This document shows positions 37,301-52,300 of a DNA stretch of 64,000 nt, in pieces. How positions within the stretch are numbered: position 1 is the first letter of the stretch; each line of letters opens with the position of its first letter. Source of the stretch: Lineus longissimus (taxonomy: Eukaryota > Nemertea > Pilidiophora > Heteronemertea > Lineidae); contig NC_088316.1 in the NCBI RefSeq assembly GCF_910592395.1, positions 2,666,001 through 2,730,000 on the forward strand. Reading direction: 5' to 3'. The position numbers were made by a program, and so were the translations under genes. Under the pieces are notes generated by a model. It was given only the letters and a program-made list of their open reading frames with translations. It did not search any database and was not told the origin of the DNA.

Positions 37301-40300
37301 TGGGACCAGCTGGCGAGATTTTCTCGTTCACGCTCGAAAGGTTCCTCGTGTAGTCGCTGAAAGACATGAAACGCTTTATTAACCATATTTGTCCTCAATG
37401 TGCTTTACACACCCTACACTACCAACTTAGTTTTATCCTACACCCTATCACACTACGCAAGGCGCAATTAACGCATTGTTGTATAACGACGTTAGACGGT
37501 GCCCCACTTTTTGCGCCAAGCGATGAAATGATGTCTCCTCAAGTGCGCTCCATCCTTGCTCTGTTGTGGACACCTCTCTATTAAGGACAACCTCTCTATT
37601 GAGGACACTTGTTTTGGTCCCAAATTGGTTGTTTCCATTCAATCTGACCCCTCTAATCAGGACACCTCTCCATTAGGGACAGCACTTGTCCGTCCCATGG
37701 GTGTCCTTAATAGAGAGGTTCTAATGTACACCTTACCATAAATCAGACAAGTCCTCCTGTCCGCACTGACTGACTAGCATCCGGATCAATTCGCTACCAC
37801 TCATTCTCGTGTACATGTTGGGGAAACTGACAAGAGCTGTGATACAACTGATAGCAAGCACCTGAAATGGACAGGGGACAAATGCATGAGACAAGGCAAT
37901 TGGGGGGATAAGTGGCATAGTGGTGTAAAGGGCACCAGGCTCATACCCTGGAGGTCATGTACACAGAGTGGCCAAAAAATGAAGACCTCGACGTCATGTA
38001 ACTCAAAGGGATGACCGCGATTTTGTTAAAACAAAGACCTGTCAATCGCATATTTCTCTAGCACCTGATTATATTTCGCAGAAATTAGGCAAGTCAACTG
38101 ATAATTTCTTGTTCTCTCTCAGACTTTGCACTGGATTCTTTCATATTGGCACCAAATGTGCCTGTCTTTGCGCCAAATGTGCCAGTATTGGCGCCAAATG
38201 TGTCGGCATTTGCGGCAAATGTGCCAGTTTTGGCGCCAAATGTGCCGGCATTGGCACCAAATGTGCCAGTATTGGCGCCAAAGCACTCACCTCTGTGATG
38301 GGATACTTTCCTAACGTCGAGTTCTTTCTATAACGACACCACAAGATATTCGCTTTGTTGAAAAATGCACCATAAACACCCTGCAAATGTAAGGCAGAAG
38401 ACCATGAACACCCTGCAAATGTAAGGCAGAAGACCATAAACACCCTGCAAATGTAAGGCAGAGGACCATAAACACCCTGCAAATGTAAGGCAGAAGACCA
38501 TGAACACCCTGCAAATGAAGGCAGAGGACCATAAACACCCTGCAAATGTAAGGCAGAAGACCATGAACACCCTGCAAATGTAAGGCAGAAGACCATAAAC
38601 ACCCTGCAAATGTAAGGCAGAGGACCATAAACACCCTGCAAATGTAAGGCAGAAGACCATGAACACCCTGCAAATGTAAGGCAGAAGAAGTGAGTCCAAA
38701 AGGACCGTAACTCTAATGAGTAGCAACATACTACATGGAGAATCAAATCAAGGTTTGACGCTTGTGTTTTACAGAGAGTTCAGGCCACCGACCACTCACA
38801 AAATCTCTCTTGGTCGTTATGGCATTATGGCTGCTGACAGCAGTGACGTGTGCCAATTCAATCACACCTCGACATTTGAAATCTTTTTACTGGAATGCTC
38901 ATTGAATCTGAATCACCACCTCAATCAGTGGGAGTCAGAAAAAAATTCCCAGTACATGGTACTTGTATCCGGTTTAACCTCTTCAGTAAGTCCGAGTAAA
39001 ATCACTTGATATGAAATTCAGACTTACCCCTAATGCTCCAAGCAAGATGAAGGGAACCAGTTCCTGAATGGCCCACGGAGTGTCATACTCGATATAAAAC
39101 ATCACCAAATGATCGTTACCAAACGGATTGATCGACCGCAAGACGAACGCCGCGACGAGTGCACAGAAGAACGACCGCCACAGGGTCTTCAGCGGGAAAT
39201 AGTAACTGACTTCTTCCAAGCTGAAGAGGACGCCACCGGTGGGCGCGCCGAATGCCACGCTGACGCCCGCAGCTGATGCAGCCGAAAGAATCTGAAATCA
39301 AAGAATCACAGTAGTGAGATAAAGTATCCTGGTCAAGATTGTCCTGGACTGCATCTTGAGTGAGCAAAGAAGGCACAGTTCATGATTAAAGTGATACTAT
39401 GATGTGATTTACAACAAGCGTAAATACGTCCGTTTTTAATTGTTGATCACAAATGTAAAGCTCAAATTTTCCATTTTTGATTAGATTTATTATAAAATCG
39501 CTGAATGTAAACCACCGCGACCGCGAAAATGTTCATGTTGTGACGTCATCAACGAAAACGTTGTCGGCGTGGGCGGGATTAAACCATCAATTTCTAGAAA
39601 ATGTGCATTTCGATTCGAAAACCTTACCGATTTATGAGAAAGTGACGTAGTCATTTGTCAAAAACAGCTAAAACATTATATGGTGAAATTTGACACGAGT
39701 TACCCTTTAAGATAAATGGTGATAAGCCAAGTTCTAAACTTTTTGACAGAGAGGATAAGTCCCATAAGATAGGGAGGGCAACTCTCTGACAGGGACAATG
39801 GGTTTTTAAAAATATAGAAGTTGTTAGTGAGAAGACAACCTGCGAAGTTGAAATGAACGATAGAAGCAAAGGATTTATTCTTCCTTTTTGTGAAAAAGTC
39901 ATATCATTCCAACAACAATGAAACCTACCTCTCTTTTCTTCGCTTCATTTTTTCCGTATTTCGGAAAAAGATACGAGAATATGTTACCGCAGCAACTGGC
40001 CACGTGAACCAATGGTCCTTCTTTGCCGAGACTCAGGCCTGCAGATACTGCCAGCATCATGCAGACAGATTTGATGATCAACGTCCATTTTCCAAGGTAT
40101 CCTCTGATGATAAAGCCGCTCAAGATTGTTTTGATCTGAAACAAAGGAACGTATATCATTCAACGGAATCATTCGATCCTAACACCAAACAACTCGTTTT
40201 TAGGCCCCGCAAAGGAGTTCAATCCCTCTAGTTCAAATAATTTTCAGACATTACTGGCATTTTCAAGTCTTGATATCAAATAGGAATGTTCTAAAATAAA

Positions 40301-43300
40301 CTGATGAGTTTCAAAAATACAGTGGAACCTCAGTTAGCAGACACCTCTCTGTTAAGGACAACCCCTCTATAAAGGACACTAGTTTTGGTCAATAATTGGT
40401 ACATTCCATTCCATTCAACTTCTCTAATCAGGACACCTCTCTATTAAGGACAACACTTGTCAGTCCCGAGGGTGTCCTTAATAGAGAGATTCTACTGTAC
40501 ATTGTTCTCAGAACAATATTTATCTATCAAGAATGCTGTGCTGGAAAGTTTCAATAAATTCATATCAAGCAAAACTGTCAAAGTTCCGACTGCACTGGCA
40601 CACGACTTGGAGTGATGTTATACCCGTGGTCAGACTCCTTATCCTCAAAGTGTCTCTGCTAGGAATGAATCAAAGGTTCCTTGCTGTATACTTACCTCCG
40701 GAATTCCTGAACCACAGGCATATGGAGCAAAAACCCGCACCAACATCACAGCCAACGTGGCAAGGATCAGACCCCAGACAACATACATGATATACTTCAG
40801 GATGTACGCTCCTGCATCTTCATTCCAATCTCCAAATAACTCGGGCCATGTCCGCCACTGAAAGTATCAAAGAAGAAAATAATTAAAGGAACGAAAACAG
40901 CTACATATAGCACTTTAGTTTGCGATGGATTTTTTTCATTGTTAGTTAGCTTAAAGTGTTAAAAGACTGTGTAAGAGAGGTGACTTAGACTACCATGTTT
41001 CTTCTTTAGTAAGGCCACTGCAGACTTAAGGCCCGTGTCAAGAGGATGAACACGGCCGAGTCCGTCTGAAGTGCGCACTGCAACCTCGATTCTAAGATTT
41101 CTGAGTGTGATTTCCATTCATACAAATCATTAGAAGTACGGTACTGGAACCAAGGTTGAAAGTTAAATCTTCGATACCGACTTAAACGTGATTGTCTGTA
41201 CTTTAGCTAGGGGGATGTCCCAGGGGTTTATGTGCGGGAGAAGCGAACATATACCCCTGATTTCCTCAGGATGACGTGCAGACAGATGCTGGAAAAGATG
41301 TCACCCACCTGTCGACATATCTCCTCGTCCACTGCATTGAACAGGGTGTCATTCGCCGACCAGCAACACTGCTCCCTGTTGAACCAGAACGCGTCCAGAC
41401 AGATGCCCTCCTTCAGATCTGACATCCAGGTGGCGCCGATGTCGATGATGCCGGCACATGCACCTGATGAAGAGAACATGATAGAAATTGTGAAGAGCCT
41501 CATGGCCTAGTGGTTTACACTGCTGGCCACCACGCAATAGGGCCCGGGTCGATCCCGGGAAGAACCCATGATCGTATGTCTGGATGAACCGGCGTGGCTT
41601 TCAAGGAACTAAAATTCCTGGCTCTTCACAGTCCTTCGAATGCGATTCAAAACCGAGGTTCCTTGTACCTGGTGTCTATGCCAGGGCAAGCTAAGACCCC
41701 ACCAAGTGAGAAACATGAGTAGCTTGCGTGGACTCTATCTCTCTCGCCAAAGTCGGCGCACTAGGCCAATAAACCCAATTGGCGCCTAACCGTAGTGGCA
41801 CGCAGGATACGCTCATCCCGCCTTGGAGGAGGATTACTCCTAGGAGAATGATCCCTCCAAGTGCAGAGCGAACACTGAAGAAGAAGAAGAAGAAGTGAAG
41901 AAATGTCACACAATGATTTTTTACCAATTTTAGCACTTTGGGTGTCAAAAATAAGATGAGAACCTTCACCTCATTCTGATTGGTATAAAAAAAGTCTGCT
42001 TGGAAATACGGCATGGAAGAGTTGTGTTTTCATGTGAAGGATTCGAAATGACCTGAGAACAGACCAGAGAGGAGAATATGTTGTACACTTATAAGTGTCA
42101 CTGCTGAAAGCAGGCCTTTCCTGCAGCAGCATGCCATTTTCGTAATGACTGTGACTGTGACATTTTTGGTAAGACATGTCCCGGTTAAGCCTTGAAAAGC
42201 CACTGGATCAGGTCCAATGGTATCACCCTCTCTCATCAACAAGCCAATCTAGTAACATTTCTCTCCTTCATAAATCACAAAATGTGCCACCACCCAAGCA
42301 CCGCGGGCTAAGAATTGCTAAACAGATATCTTCATGCATTGTGCCAGACCCCAGCAAACGTTACTTATTGCCGAGAGCTCTCGTCATCCTTATCCAATTT
42401 ACAATGCACCTGTAGATTCCCTTAGCGAGGACATTTTAGCTGGCTGAGACTAGAATAGCAATCAACCTCAAGGCAACATTGTTTATGAGTAGAACTAGAC
42501 AATGTGATGATGGAACTGGATGTGATGACGGGATAGAAAATTAGTTTAGTCGATTCAACTGAGATTTATCTCGACCCTCAAGTCTTGGCTCCACTCCGCC
42601 GACCCGGACTCCGTCACACCAAGGGGAGGGGAGGTATAAACGGACCGATTAACTCTGATGGTTCGGAATGGCTGAGATCAGGATCAAGCCACTTCTCAAA
42701 CAGTTCTTTTTTATTTATTCCGATATTGTATGGACGTTTGTAAAGTTGGCAGAAATGGAAGCCCAACACTGTGTACTGTTCCTGGAAACATAGATACGGA
42801 ATTAGGCCTCCAGATGCATTTCGCTTCATTTGGCTCATTGGCAGTGGGGTCATGATGTGAAAAGTGGCAGTTGCTGCTGCAAGGGTGGTCTGCCTTGTCC
42901 GTAAGTTTGATCATATCACTCCGATAATCAGGCGACTCCATTGGCTCCCAGTCAAGGCCCGAATAGAGTTCAAGATACTTCTACTCACATACAAGGCACT
43001 CAATGGACTTGCGCCTGCTTATCTGAGTGATATGGTTGAGCTACAGTGGGGGACCTCATACTCTCTGCGTTCGGATGGGGCCGCCCTGCTGATTGTTCCG
43101 CGCACCAAATGCAAGACATTTTGTGACCGAGCATTCTGCAGGGCTGCTCCATACCTCTGGAATCAACTCCCTACATCCATCCGCAAGGCGGATTCAGTGG
43201 TATCTTTCAAGGCCGTTCTAAAAACTCACTTATTCAGGCATGCTTTTTTCAACAGCGCCTGAGAGTCGAGGAAATTGTTTCCTCGAATCAGGCGCTATAT

Positions 43301-46300
43301 AAATATTTTAATTGATTGTTACCGTTATATGTGTTCCTGGCCAAAATAACTCACCTGCAGCGACTCCGACCAACAGGACACACACCCAACCAGACCAGGC
43401 ATCATGGGCGCTCTTCAGCTTGTCCAGGCACCCGCCCGCCGCCCGCTTCTTGACGATCTCTCGATGACGATGGCGATCGCGTGCGATATCTCGCAGCCAA
43501 TCAATGGTGTGGAAATCATCGTACTGTCCTATACCTGGTGGCAAGTCATCGAGGGTATCCATCAAGTTGGTGGACCCTTGAAATCAAACAAAACAGGCTT
43601 GTGGTTAGTCATCAGAGATTTTATAGGAATATCCCTTTCAACATGCCACTTCGACAGCCATTCTGAAAAAAATTGTCACAGGCAACAGGAGCAAATGACC
43701 AATTTACCATGCTTCGAAATGACAGCCAGCAGGCTGTTTACTCCATTGCCTGTGAATTTTTTTTCAAAATGATGGTGGAATCAACTCAAGCCATGCAGTT
43801 AAAAAGGAACGTGACACAATCAAATGCGATCAACTAATGTCAAATTGATAACAGAGATGCTTCAATAGCATTCCGCGAAGATGACGTCACTGCAGCTGCT
43901 GCCCTCTATTTCCCCATCGCTTAATTACAGGCAATGTCGGACAAACATGCGGTTTCGTAATGGATTCAGGCTTTCTAACTAGGGCAGTCAGATTCAATAT
44001 CCGGCACATGTCCGAGTGTTGGAAATACTACATAATTGTTCTGAATATTTCTCTCTCTGACTCTATGGTATCATTCATGCTAAAAACAATGCAGGGTCAA
44101 AGATAATTGACTTTGAAATAAGCTCAAATGCGTAGAAATAAGTGTCGATGTCCGACTGTCACGTGACTAAAACGTCATCAATATCTTATGCAAATGACCT
44201 TGTGAGCTATAAATAGTAACTTCGCGGAATGCTATTATAACAAGTGACTACAAAACAGAGTGAAAATTATGGAACGACTTTAGAATTCCTGATCGGAAGT
44301 ATAGGTCCAAGGCGCGAATGACCACCGAATAATGAATAAGTAAGTCAACATGCAACATGCTACGCGCAACAATCTCTTTTAAACCGATTCACAACTTATA
44401 TAGTGCGGAGGAACATCCGATCGGTAATTCTAAAGTTTAGCCAAAATGTGACCCGCTCTACCAAAACTAGGCGCTTGTCGCATCTGAACTTGACAGGTTG
44501 ATACAGACTTGTTGTTCATTTCCCTATTGTAGACCTTTTGTGAAATGTGACCAAATCAGTTTGTAATAGATTTCACAAAAGGTCTACAATAGGTAAATGA
44601 ACAACAAGTCCGTATCAACCTGTCAAGTTCAGATGCGACAAGCGCCTAGTTTTGGTAGAGCGAGTCACAAATGATCTCTGGTAGGAAAGAGTACCTTATA
44701 GTCAGAAACCACTCACCATAATCTTGGAGATTCATCTCATTTGCACGGACACCCAGTACACACTAACCCGCAGTATATTCAACAAATCAAGGTCAAGTTT
44801 CAATCTTATGCTACAAAAATTTTGTCAAGTGGGTTTAATATGTTGTTGACCTATCTTTAGTACACCAGCCTAATTTATATATATATGTCATTTGTATTTA
44901 AAAATAGCCTGTGAACCACATTTAAGTGACATTGGTCAAATGTTACAAGTGCCAAGAAATAAACTAAAGCTTTTTATTGCTACGCCCTATAACAATAAAT
45001 ACCATGATGAGCAATAAAAGATCACTTTTAAGTGATATCATATTGAAGCGATCTTTTATTTCATTTTGCCACGGACATTTTTCAAAGGAGCAATTCTGCT
45101 TGCTTTCAGCAACTGAATGACTACTGGGGTACATATCCGTGTCCGACACTCTACGGCCTGGTTCCCGATTGCAAGGGAGTCGGTATAGAACATGAGGCCT
45201 ACCCTGATAAAAATGCCCCGCGTCCGGAACGGAATAAACGCCAGGCTTCTTGTTTTTTGTGTCGATGCCCGTCTTCTCTCCATATTCCAGGTCGCACACC
45301 AAACTCTCCTGATCATTTCGCAGCAGAACTTTCAAAACGTTCCCCATTTTAACGCAAGACTATTAACAACTTTATGCAAAATGTCTCGACCAATGAGAAA
45401 ATCCTAATATCATCCATTGGTCTTGCCACGTTAACATGATCTATGCACCACTTCCCGAGAGAGAGGCACTGCCCGCATTAGTGTCAATGAGAAATCACCG
45501 GAAATTCCACCAGCAGCAACAGGTCATTTTTGCTTCATCATGTTCATGTCTGCCTCCTTCACAGAAGAATGCAAGGTTGTGGGGCATGTGGTTTGCCTTG
45601 GTCGATGAAATGAAAGCGTTGTGAAAAATTGCCCAGCAAACTGAGAGATTTCGTTGCAGAAGCGACCTCCAATAATAATTGCACGAGAAAGAAAGCTCAT
45701 TTCTGCAGGGGTCGTCGCTGGCCCCATTGTCAAGTGTTGGTCATTACTGTGACCTGTAATCGATCAAACCCTAGGATGACCCAGTTTACCAGTACAATAA
45801 TTGTTGGTTGCAGTGATATATGCTGCAGGTTGCTGCAATAAAAATCTCTCATCGATGGGCTGCTTTAAAATGCTCAGCTCGAGCAGCTCAATGATGCTGA
45901 TCACAACCTTATCCACATTATCATAAATAAAACAATAAGACCTGAAAACTCCCTAAATTATTCCATCATCAACAAATGGACAGAATGCCAAATTCGTAAC
46001 ACACCGCAGCATCCACTGAAACCATCCCTTGCAGAAACACTTATCCTGGAAACGATAGCTCATTTACACAAATCCAAAGAAGCTTCCAGAATGCAGCAAG
46101 ATTATCGACCATCAGATGAAACAATGCTGGCTGCATCCCTGGTCCAGACAATTGACATGGCCCAATACATTATCGTGTCCTCATCTAAGCTATGCCCTGA
46201 ATGTATCAGAATTGGGATCATGTCATCGGTTACAAGTACCAGCTACCCGGTACATGTACACATGACTCAGCGAGTGATCTAGCCACCACAAGCCAATATT

Positions 46301-49300
46301 GGCCGGTATTCAAATGACTCTCACATTGCCAATTCCTGTGTGCTACGATAGCCAATAATTTGATTACACATGTATATCCATTGTGTGGAAATTTGGCTAC
46401 TTAAGACACCCATGGTAGGTAGAAGTGTTTTTAACCGCTATAAATGATATCGGCATTTCAACATGTTTATTCAGGGACCCAGGGGGGGGGGGTCACTCCC
46501 AAGGATGGGGTATGCACGTACGTGTCCACTGGGAAATTTTTTGAAGCCCTTTCTGCTTTCAGTTGACCGGTGCCAGCAGTAAGCAGCTTCAATACCCATC
46601 CATTCAGCAGGGGTGAGAAGTATAGTCTGCTTTGCGAAACAGTAAATTTGCACATAGGCCCGGCCGGGCAGTTTTTTTGGTGTCATGTTGTGTTTTTAGC
46701 AAAGCTTCTTGCAGCAAAAGACTGGTTTTTGGCAATTCCATGGGCTTTTGCAGGCAAAGCGCCACTGGATAGGGGCCTAAAGATCTCCAGACGTTTTGAA
46801 AGAATTAGCCACCGTTTGCCAGCTTTTTCCAGAACATGGATGTGCATACCCCTTTCTATGTGAGTGACCCCTGGGTTCAGGGGATCCAAAAAAACTACCA
46901 TCTTGCAAAATGTGCCCCGATGATCCCCAAGGACCTTTTCGTACTGGGCCCTCATCTGTCCTGCCTGTTCAGATGTCTAGCCGAAACACTACTGTGGTGA
47001 AATCATCAATTTTGCAAGAAGGTGTCGACACGTCTGGTAACATCACCAAGGCAACCTGCATATGAATGACATCTTGCCTAATAGTGTTAGCCAGGTTGGG
47101 TTGAATTTAAACCATCAGATCGAAGGAACAGCGACTAAACTTGGGAGCCCAAGTTTTCCGATAACATTTCAAATCATCTTTGGCTCAATCAGCAAGTTAG
47201 GATGTGAGCAGTTAGAGCAGATCAGATCGAGACCTGCTGGAAATTTAATCGTGTGTGTAGAGAACTGACATCTTGAGAGAATTTAATCAGAATCGAACCC
47301 ACAACTGCATAAAGGGGACTTCACATAACCAATTTAGGCCTACTTTTAGATTTTCACTGCCCGAAAAATGTACCTTCTCACTTTCGGTCTAGAACTCTGC
47401 CAGTTAGCTAGATTTGGCCAGCAAACCTGTGGACGATAAGGTAATATTCAGAAACTCGCGTATGGGAATTCCATAGATATGACTCGAGGCATCAAATGCT
47501 TTGATACCGACTGAAGCCCAGGAAAAAGAGGGTCACTGTTCCGTTTGTGCGAAATTCAATTTTTCTCATATGGAACTCGCAGATCTGTTATGCCTGAACA
47601 TCAGTCTCCCCAAAATTCTGAGAAAGAAAGAAGGCAATCAACCGAATACACCAAGACATTATCAGGAATTCCAAAGAGACAAAACAGACCAGGTATCCAA
47701 TTGGAAAATGCATGTAAGAATCCCGAACTTACAGTTTTTCTAATTATCATCTACATCTTCACCCAAGATGAAAATTTGACGTTATCACAAACTTCAAAGA
47801 ATGCACAAAATCCGCTTGAAAATTAATAATCCAGAATTTATAGGACATCCTTTAGACATTGAATGCCCCTGAGGAAGTGTGCTCTGCATACTGATCAACA
47901 TAGCTGAGACAATATCATTCTGCCTCACATATCCTCAAGGACGTAAGAACTGTGATAGTGTGTACAACCTCTTGAGAGTGGCAATTGACACAAATTACTC
48001 CTTTTTTATCCGGCTTTTATTCAATGCAAAGAGCTTTAGTCACCCAAGCTCTATGTTTCATTACCAGAAGAGTGTCTTGTGGCATTTATAGAGAGGTTCA
48101 GAGTTTGATCCGAGAGCGAGTCAGAACGAGGTGAAAAAACACTCCTTTTCACCCAGCTTATGCAAAGAGCTTTGAGAGTGGTTGCTGGATGCACTGGTGT
48201 ACATTTTGTAATCCTACAATATGAAATCAATCTGTCTGTATACATTCGTATTACTCTCAAATACATCATTTGAGACACAGCCCGCTTTGCTCTTTGGGGG
48301 CATACTTTGAAACTTAACCACGAGACACAAAATATCAAACGATGAAGTTTTCACCACAAAATAATTAAGATACAGTAGAACCTCTCTATTAAGGACACCC
48401 TCCGGACTGAGAAGTGCTGTCCTCAATAGAGAGGTGTCCTGATTAGAGAGGTCAAATTGAATGGAATGTGCCAATTCGGGACCAAAACTAGTGTCCTTAA
48501 TAGAGAGGTGTCCGCTAACGGAGGTTCCACTGTACTTTCAAATACAACAAAGAAATGTTGTCTTTGAATACAAGACTGTTAGTCTTGAGAACTAGCCTGT
48601 TGGCCTACCGAGCCCCTAGGCCTACAAGGGCATATGATAGTGGTCATGTGCTTATTGATGACAACAAAATATAGGCTAACATTACAAATTCAGTTAGATG
48701 AACAATCGTTGCAAAAACATCTAAGAATACCAAAAATAATATAAAATTTCATTTTCAACAAAACAAACCCCAGGCAGAAAATTTAGTATTTTTCATGGGA
48801 TGTTTCATGATTTCTTCAATCTGGGTTAAATAAGGGTGAAGGGGTTAATGATCACACTAAAAAACAACCTGACATTAAATCCTACCTCGTCCATATATGG
48901 GAGAACTTGGAGAACTGGCATAGAACTCCTCGTCAGAGCAGAAATCTTCATCCAGTGTTTCATACATGATGCTGATGTACAGTCCTGAACAGTCAGAAAG
49001 GAAATCCTGACCCCCTGAGTTTTAGCAGCATTCTGACATTTTCACTGCAAGTTTGTATCCTCGGGACAGCTTAGAACTCCCTGGAGATCTGGTCAGTTCG
49101 TTTTTCCCCAAGCTGACCTACATAACTGCCCAAAACTGACTCAAGCTGACCCAAAGCTGACCCAAAGCTGACCATCTCATGTATCAACCACTCCCAGCTG
49201 CTGGCCAATTTGATGTCAACCTTCTGCACCATTTAAAGGCAAATCAAGGAAGATTATCCAAGCGTAAACTCCTGGCATGCCTCACTATCCACAGATGTCC

Positions 49301-52300
49301 CCTTATGGACACCAACGCTGGCCATTTTGACGTCAACTTTCTGCAACTTTTGAAGGCAAATCAAGGAAGATTATCCGAAAGTGACATGTTTCACTATCCA
49401 CAGATGTCTCTCTACAAACATCTCTAAAGCACCTTTCGGAGAGCTATCGCTTCTAGTCCTTCTCTGCATGGACCCTGCCACAATATCCCACTAAGGTTGG
49501 GAGTTACCCTGGGAACCAAGAATCAGAGACCCACCAAACAACTTCAGCAAACATCAGTCCAATCTAAAAACTGTCAGATGCACCCACTTCCAGAGGACCG
49601 TCAAATCATCTCAGTTTCACCCCGAGTGTTCTCACATCACAAGCTGTCAATACCAAACCTTATTCCCATTCACAACACAAAACGATCTCACATTGAACAA
49701 ATTACTGATTTCCGCTCTCTTATCCTGCACGATTATTTCAGAGAGATTCGATCAGCTTCGAAGATCATGATCACCCAAATCTCACTTTTGATCACACATT
49801 GAAGGCAGGCTATGCTAGAAGAGAAGCTCTAAAAGACTTCATGATACTGAACTATGGAAATGGAATAGTCCTCTCTTCGCATAGTCTGTTCTTCTGTTGG
49901 ATAGCATTGAAAGAAGAGTCACTGCGTGTTGGAATTCGACTACAGAGGAACGACTTGATGTTTTGGCAAGCAGAATTTCATCATAGCGAACACAAATACA
50001 ACCAGAGCCAGGAACAGGATGGACCTAGCCCTACAGAGCTAATTCCTGGCTGCAAAACGTGGAGAAAAGTCGTGGAAAGGCACCAACTCGGTAGAGGTAA
50101 GTGCAAGAACTTAAAACGCGGGGGCCTTCTCAACCATAGAAGAGGCGACATAGACGACCGATCTTGCAAGCGGTGAATCCACTAGCCGGAGAACGAGATA
50201 GCTCACGGTCTGGTCTATTTTTGGTCAGCACTGGTCAACAAATTCCTTCAGAACCAGATCATCATCAGTGCTTGTGATTGAACTTACATACATCCTGCTT
50301 CAAACCTGGGGTCGCCAAAAAAAGTCTGCACGCTTTTTGCAATGCTGCAAGCACGAATCATGACTATGCTACCCTGCTTTGATGAATTTAGCATCCCCCT
50401 CCCCCAAGCAAGATGATTATTGTGGCAGACCTGCGATATTTATCGATGCAATGATCGTTTGACACTGATCCCAGGTCACAGTGATGATTAAGTCTTGTCG
50501 GAGCCATCTCTAATGACCACCACCGCAAACGAGATATTTTCACTGACGATAATTATCACAGGTTGTTGCAACAAAGATCTCTTGTTTGAGGGGCGCTTTT
50601 GTGAACTGATGAACCTACCTTCTGATTTGTCATAATAGTGCGATCTGATATTATCGAACTGGACATCAATCGGATCGTCGTCATCATCATCGAGGTGTGA
50701 AAGCACTTCTTCTAGCGCTGAACAAACATAAACACAACACAACATCACTATACATGCTGTTAAAATAATGAAATAAATTAGGACACAATACGTAGTTAGC
50801 AAAATAACCTATTTTTCACTATTGGTAAGGTATTTTTTGGCTTATACTAATATATAGTGGGTAGGAGCAAAAAACCGTGCAAACATTGATTCCATGCCCA
50901 GAAATAGGGGGCCTACTGAACATGATATTCAACACCTGATGGCTGATCTTATATATGGAAGAGACAAATCCAGGCAAAATCTATTTGAGCACATATGCTG
51001 TTTGATAGATCAAAATAGGTATTTTTGTATCTCTTCAACAAAATTGGTACCAGATCATCTTACAGATGGCAGTATCCTCAGAGGGTAAATGAGATGATTG
51101 GTCATGCCTGCCATGTTTTCTATGAAAATGTCTCCACTAACTTGATTTCATCCACTTCTCGGATGATGATCAAGGTCACATGATGCACGTCATGTGTCAC
51201 CGTAGCAAGTACTGATTGGCCGAGATAAATTACATGTATCAAGATTGTGGGATATCCGCATTGCAATTGCATCAAAGAATAGCAGGCATGACCAATCATC
51301 TCATTTCAACAGACTGCTATCTGTGCAGTGAGAGAATATGGGAACAAATCTACTCTGCCTATCCAAAGGATAGAGTCACAAGGACTGAATAAAATTACAA
51401 AATACATCATTTCAAATTATTCAAACAAGAATGTAAACACAAAACACGATGCAATTCAAAATTAAACGACACAACAGGATTAATGGATTAAAAAGGAATT
51501 ATGTTTTTAATTGGACACGTTGTGTTTATCTACTTGATGAAGTGCAACGTTAGAAATTCATCAACACAGTGATGGACATCATCAACAATCAATTATGCAA
51601 TGACTGACAAAATGTTGGGGAGGGGGGGGGGATTGAGAAATTACAATCAAATTCATTATCATATCAAGTGCTCATGCATGAACATGTAAGTTCTGATCGG
51701 ATGCATGAGAGATAGGTCGAGATGGATGTCATGAAGGATCTTACCATTTGAACTATTTCTCAAATACTTCACTTTGGAATATTTGTGCACCCTCAAGTCC
51801 TGATTAACAAATTTTGACATCATGAGAAGATTGTCCCAGAATAAATCCAGCCAGAGAAAAGTTTATCGCGTCTGTGTGTGAACTATAAAGTATTTTTAGA
51901 TAAGTACTTTTAGGTACTATATAGATCGATGGATGATGCAAACTTTCCAGTTCTCAGTTTGCATCTGTACCAAAATTGAAATATCTACAGTGACTACACA
52001 TCTGTCTGGTACAGCTTTTTTTTAAAAAGACCAATGGGAGCGATGAGATAAAGACTAGCAAATGCTTTTACTTCTGATTTGTACAGGAAGCTTGACAATG
52101 GGCGTGTAAATGAACATGTACATGAAATTCTCAGTACATATAGTAGTCTTTCACTCATACCACCCAATGTATCAGCTCACTATTGTCAGTATTGATATCC
52201 TCCAAGTATTAAACGGGTACATTCTTTGTAATAGAAACCACAAACAAAATAATCCAGTTTGAATAATCCATTTTAAGTCCAAATCGCAGAAAAACTTTTT

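Noticed and set aside
36598-37398. Long plus- and minus-strand open frames with repeated STYTASC or SRTARGV peptides
   Set aside because: They are translations of the 21-bp splice-donor array in unused frames; period 21 leaves every frame periodic and mostly open.
38141-38746. Open frames with repeated LTFAGC/LHLQGV peptides
   Set aside because: Products of the 32-bp acceptor array; only the last 90 bases (38291-38380) are a supported ClC exon.
44964-45347. A 127-residue minus-strand frame with a hydrophobic end, in a CLCN3 intron
   Set aside because: No recognisable family, no splice or poly(A) support, and it overlaps another open frame; probably chance.
49497-50176. Two adjacent plus-strand frames of about 100-125 residues
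   Set aside because: No family, no splice logic and no codon pattern distinguishing them from intronic sequence.
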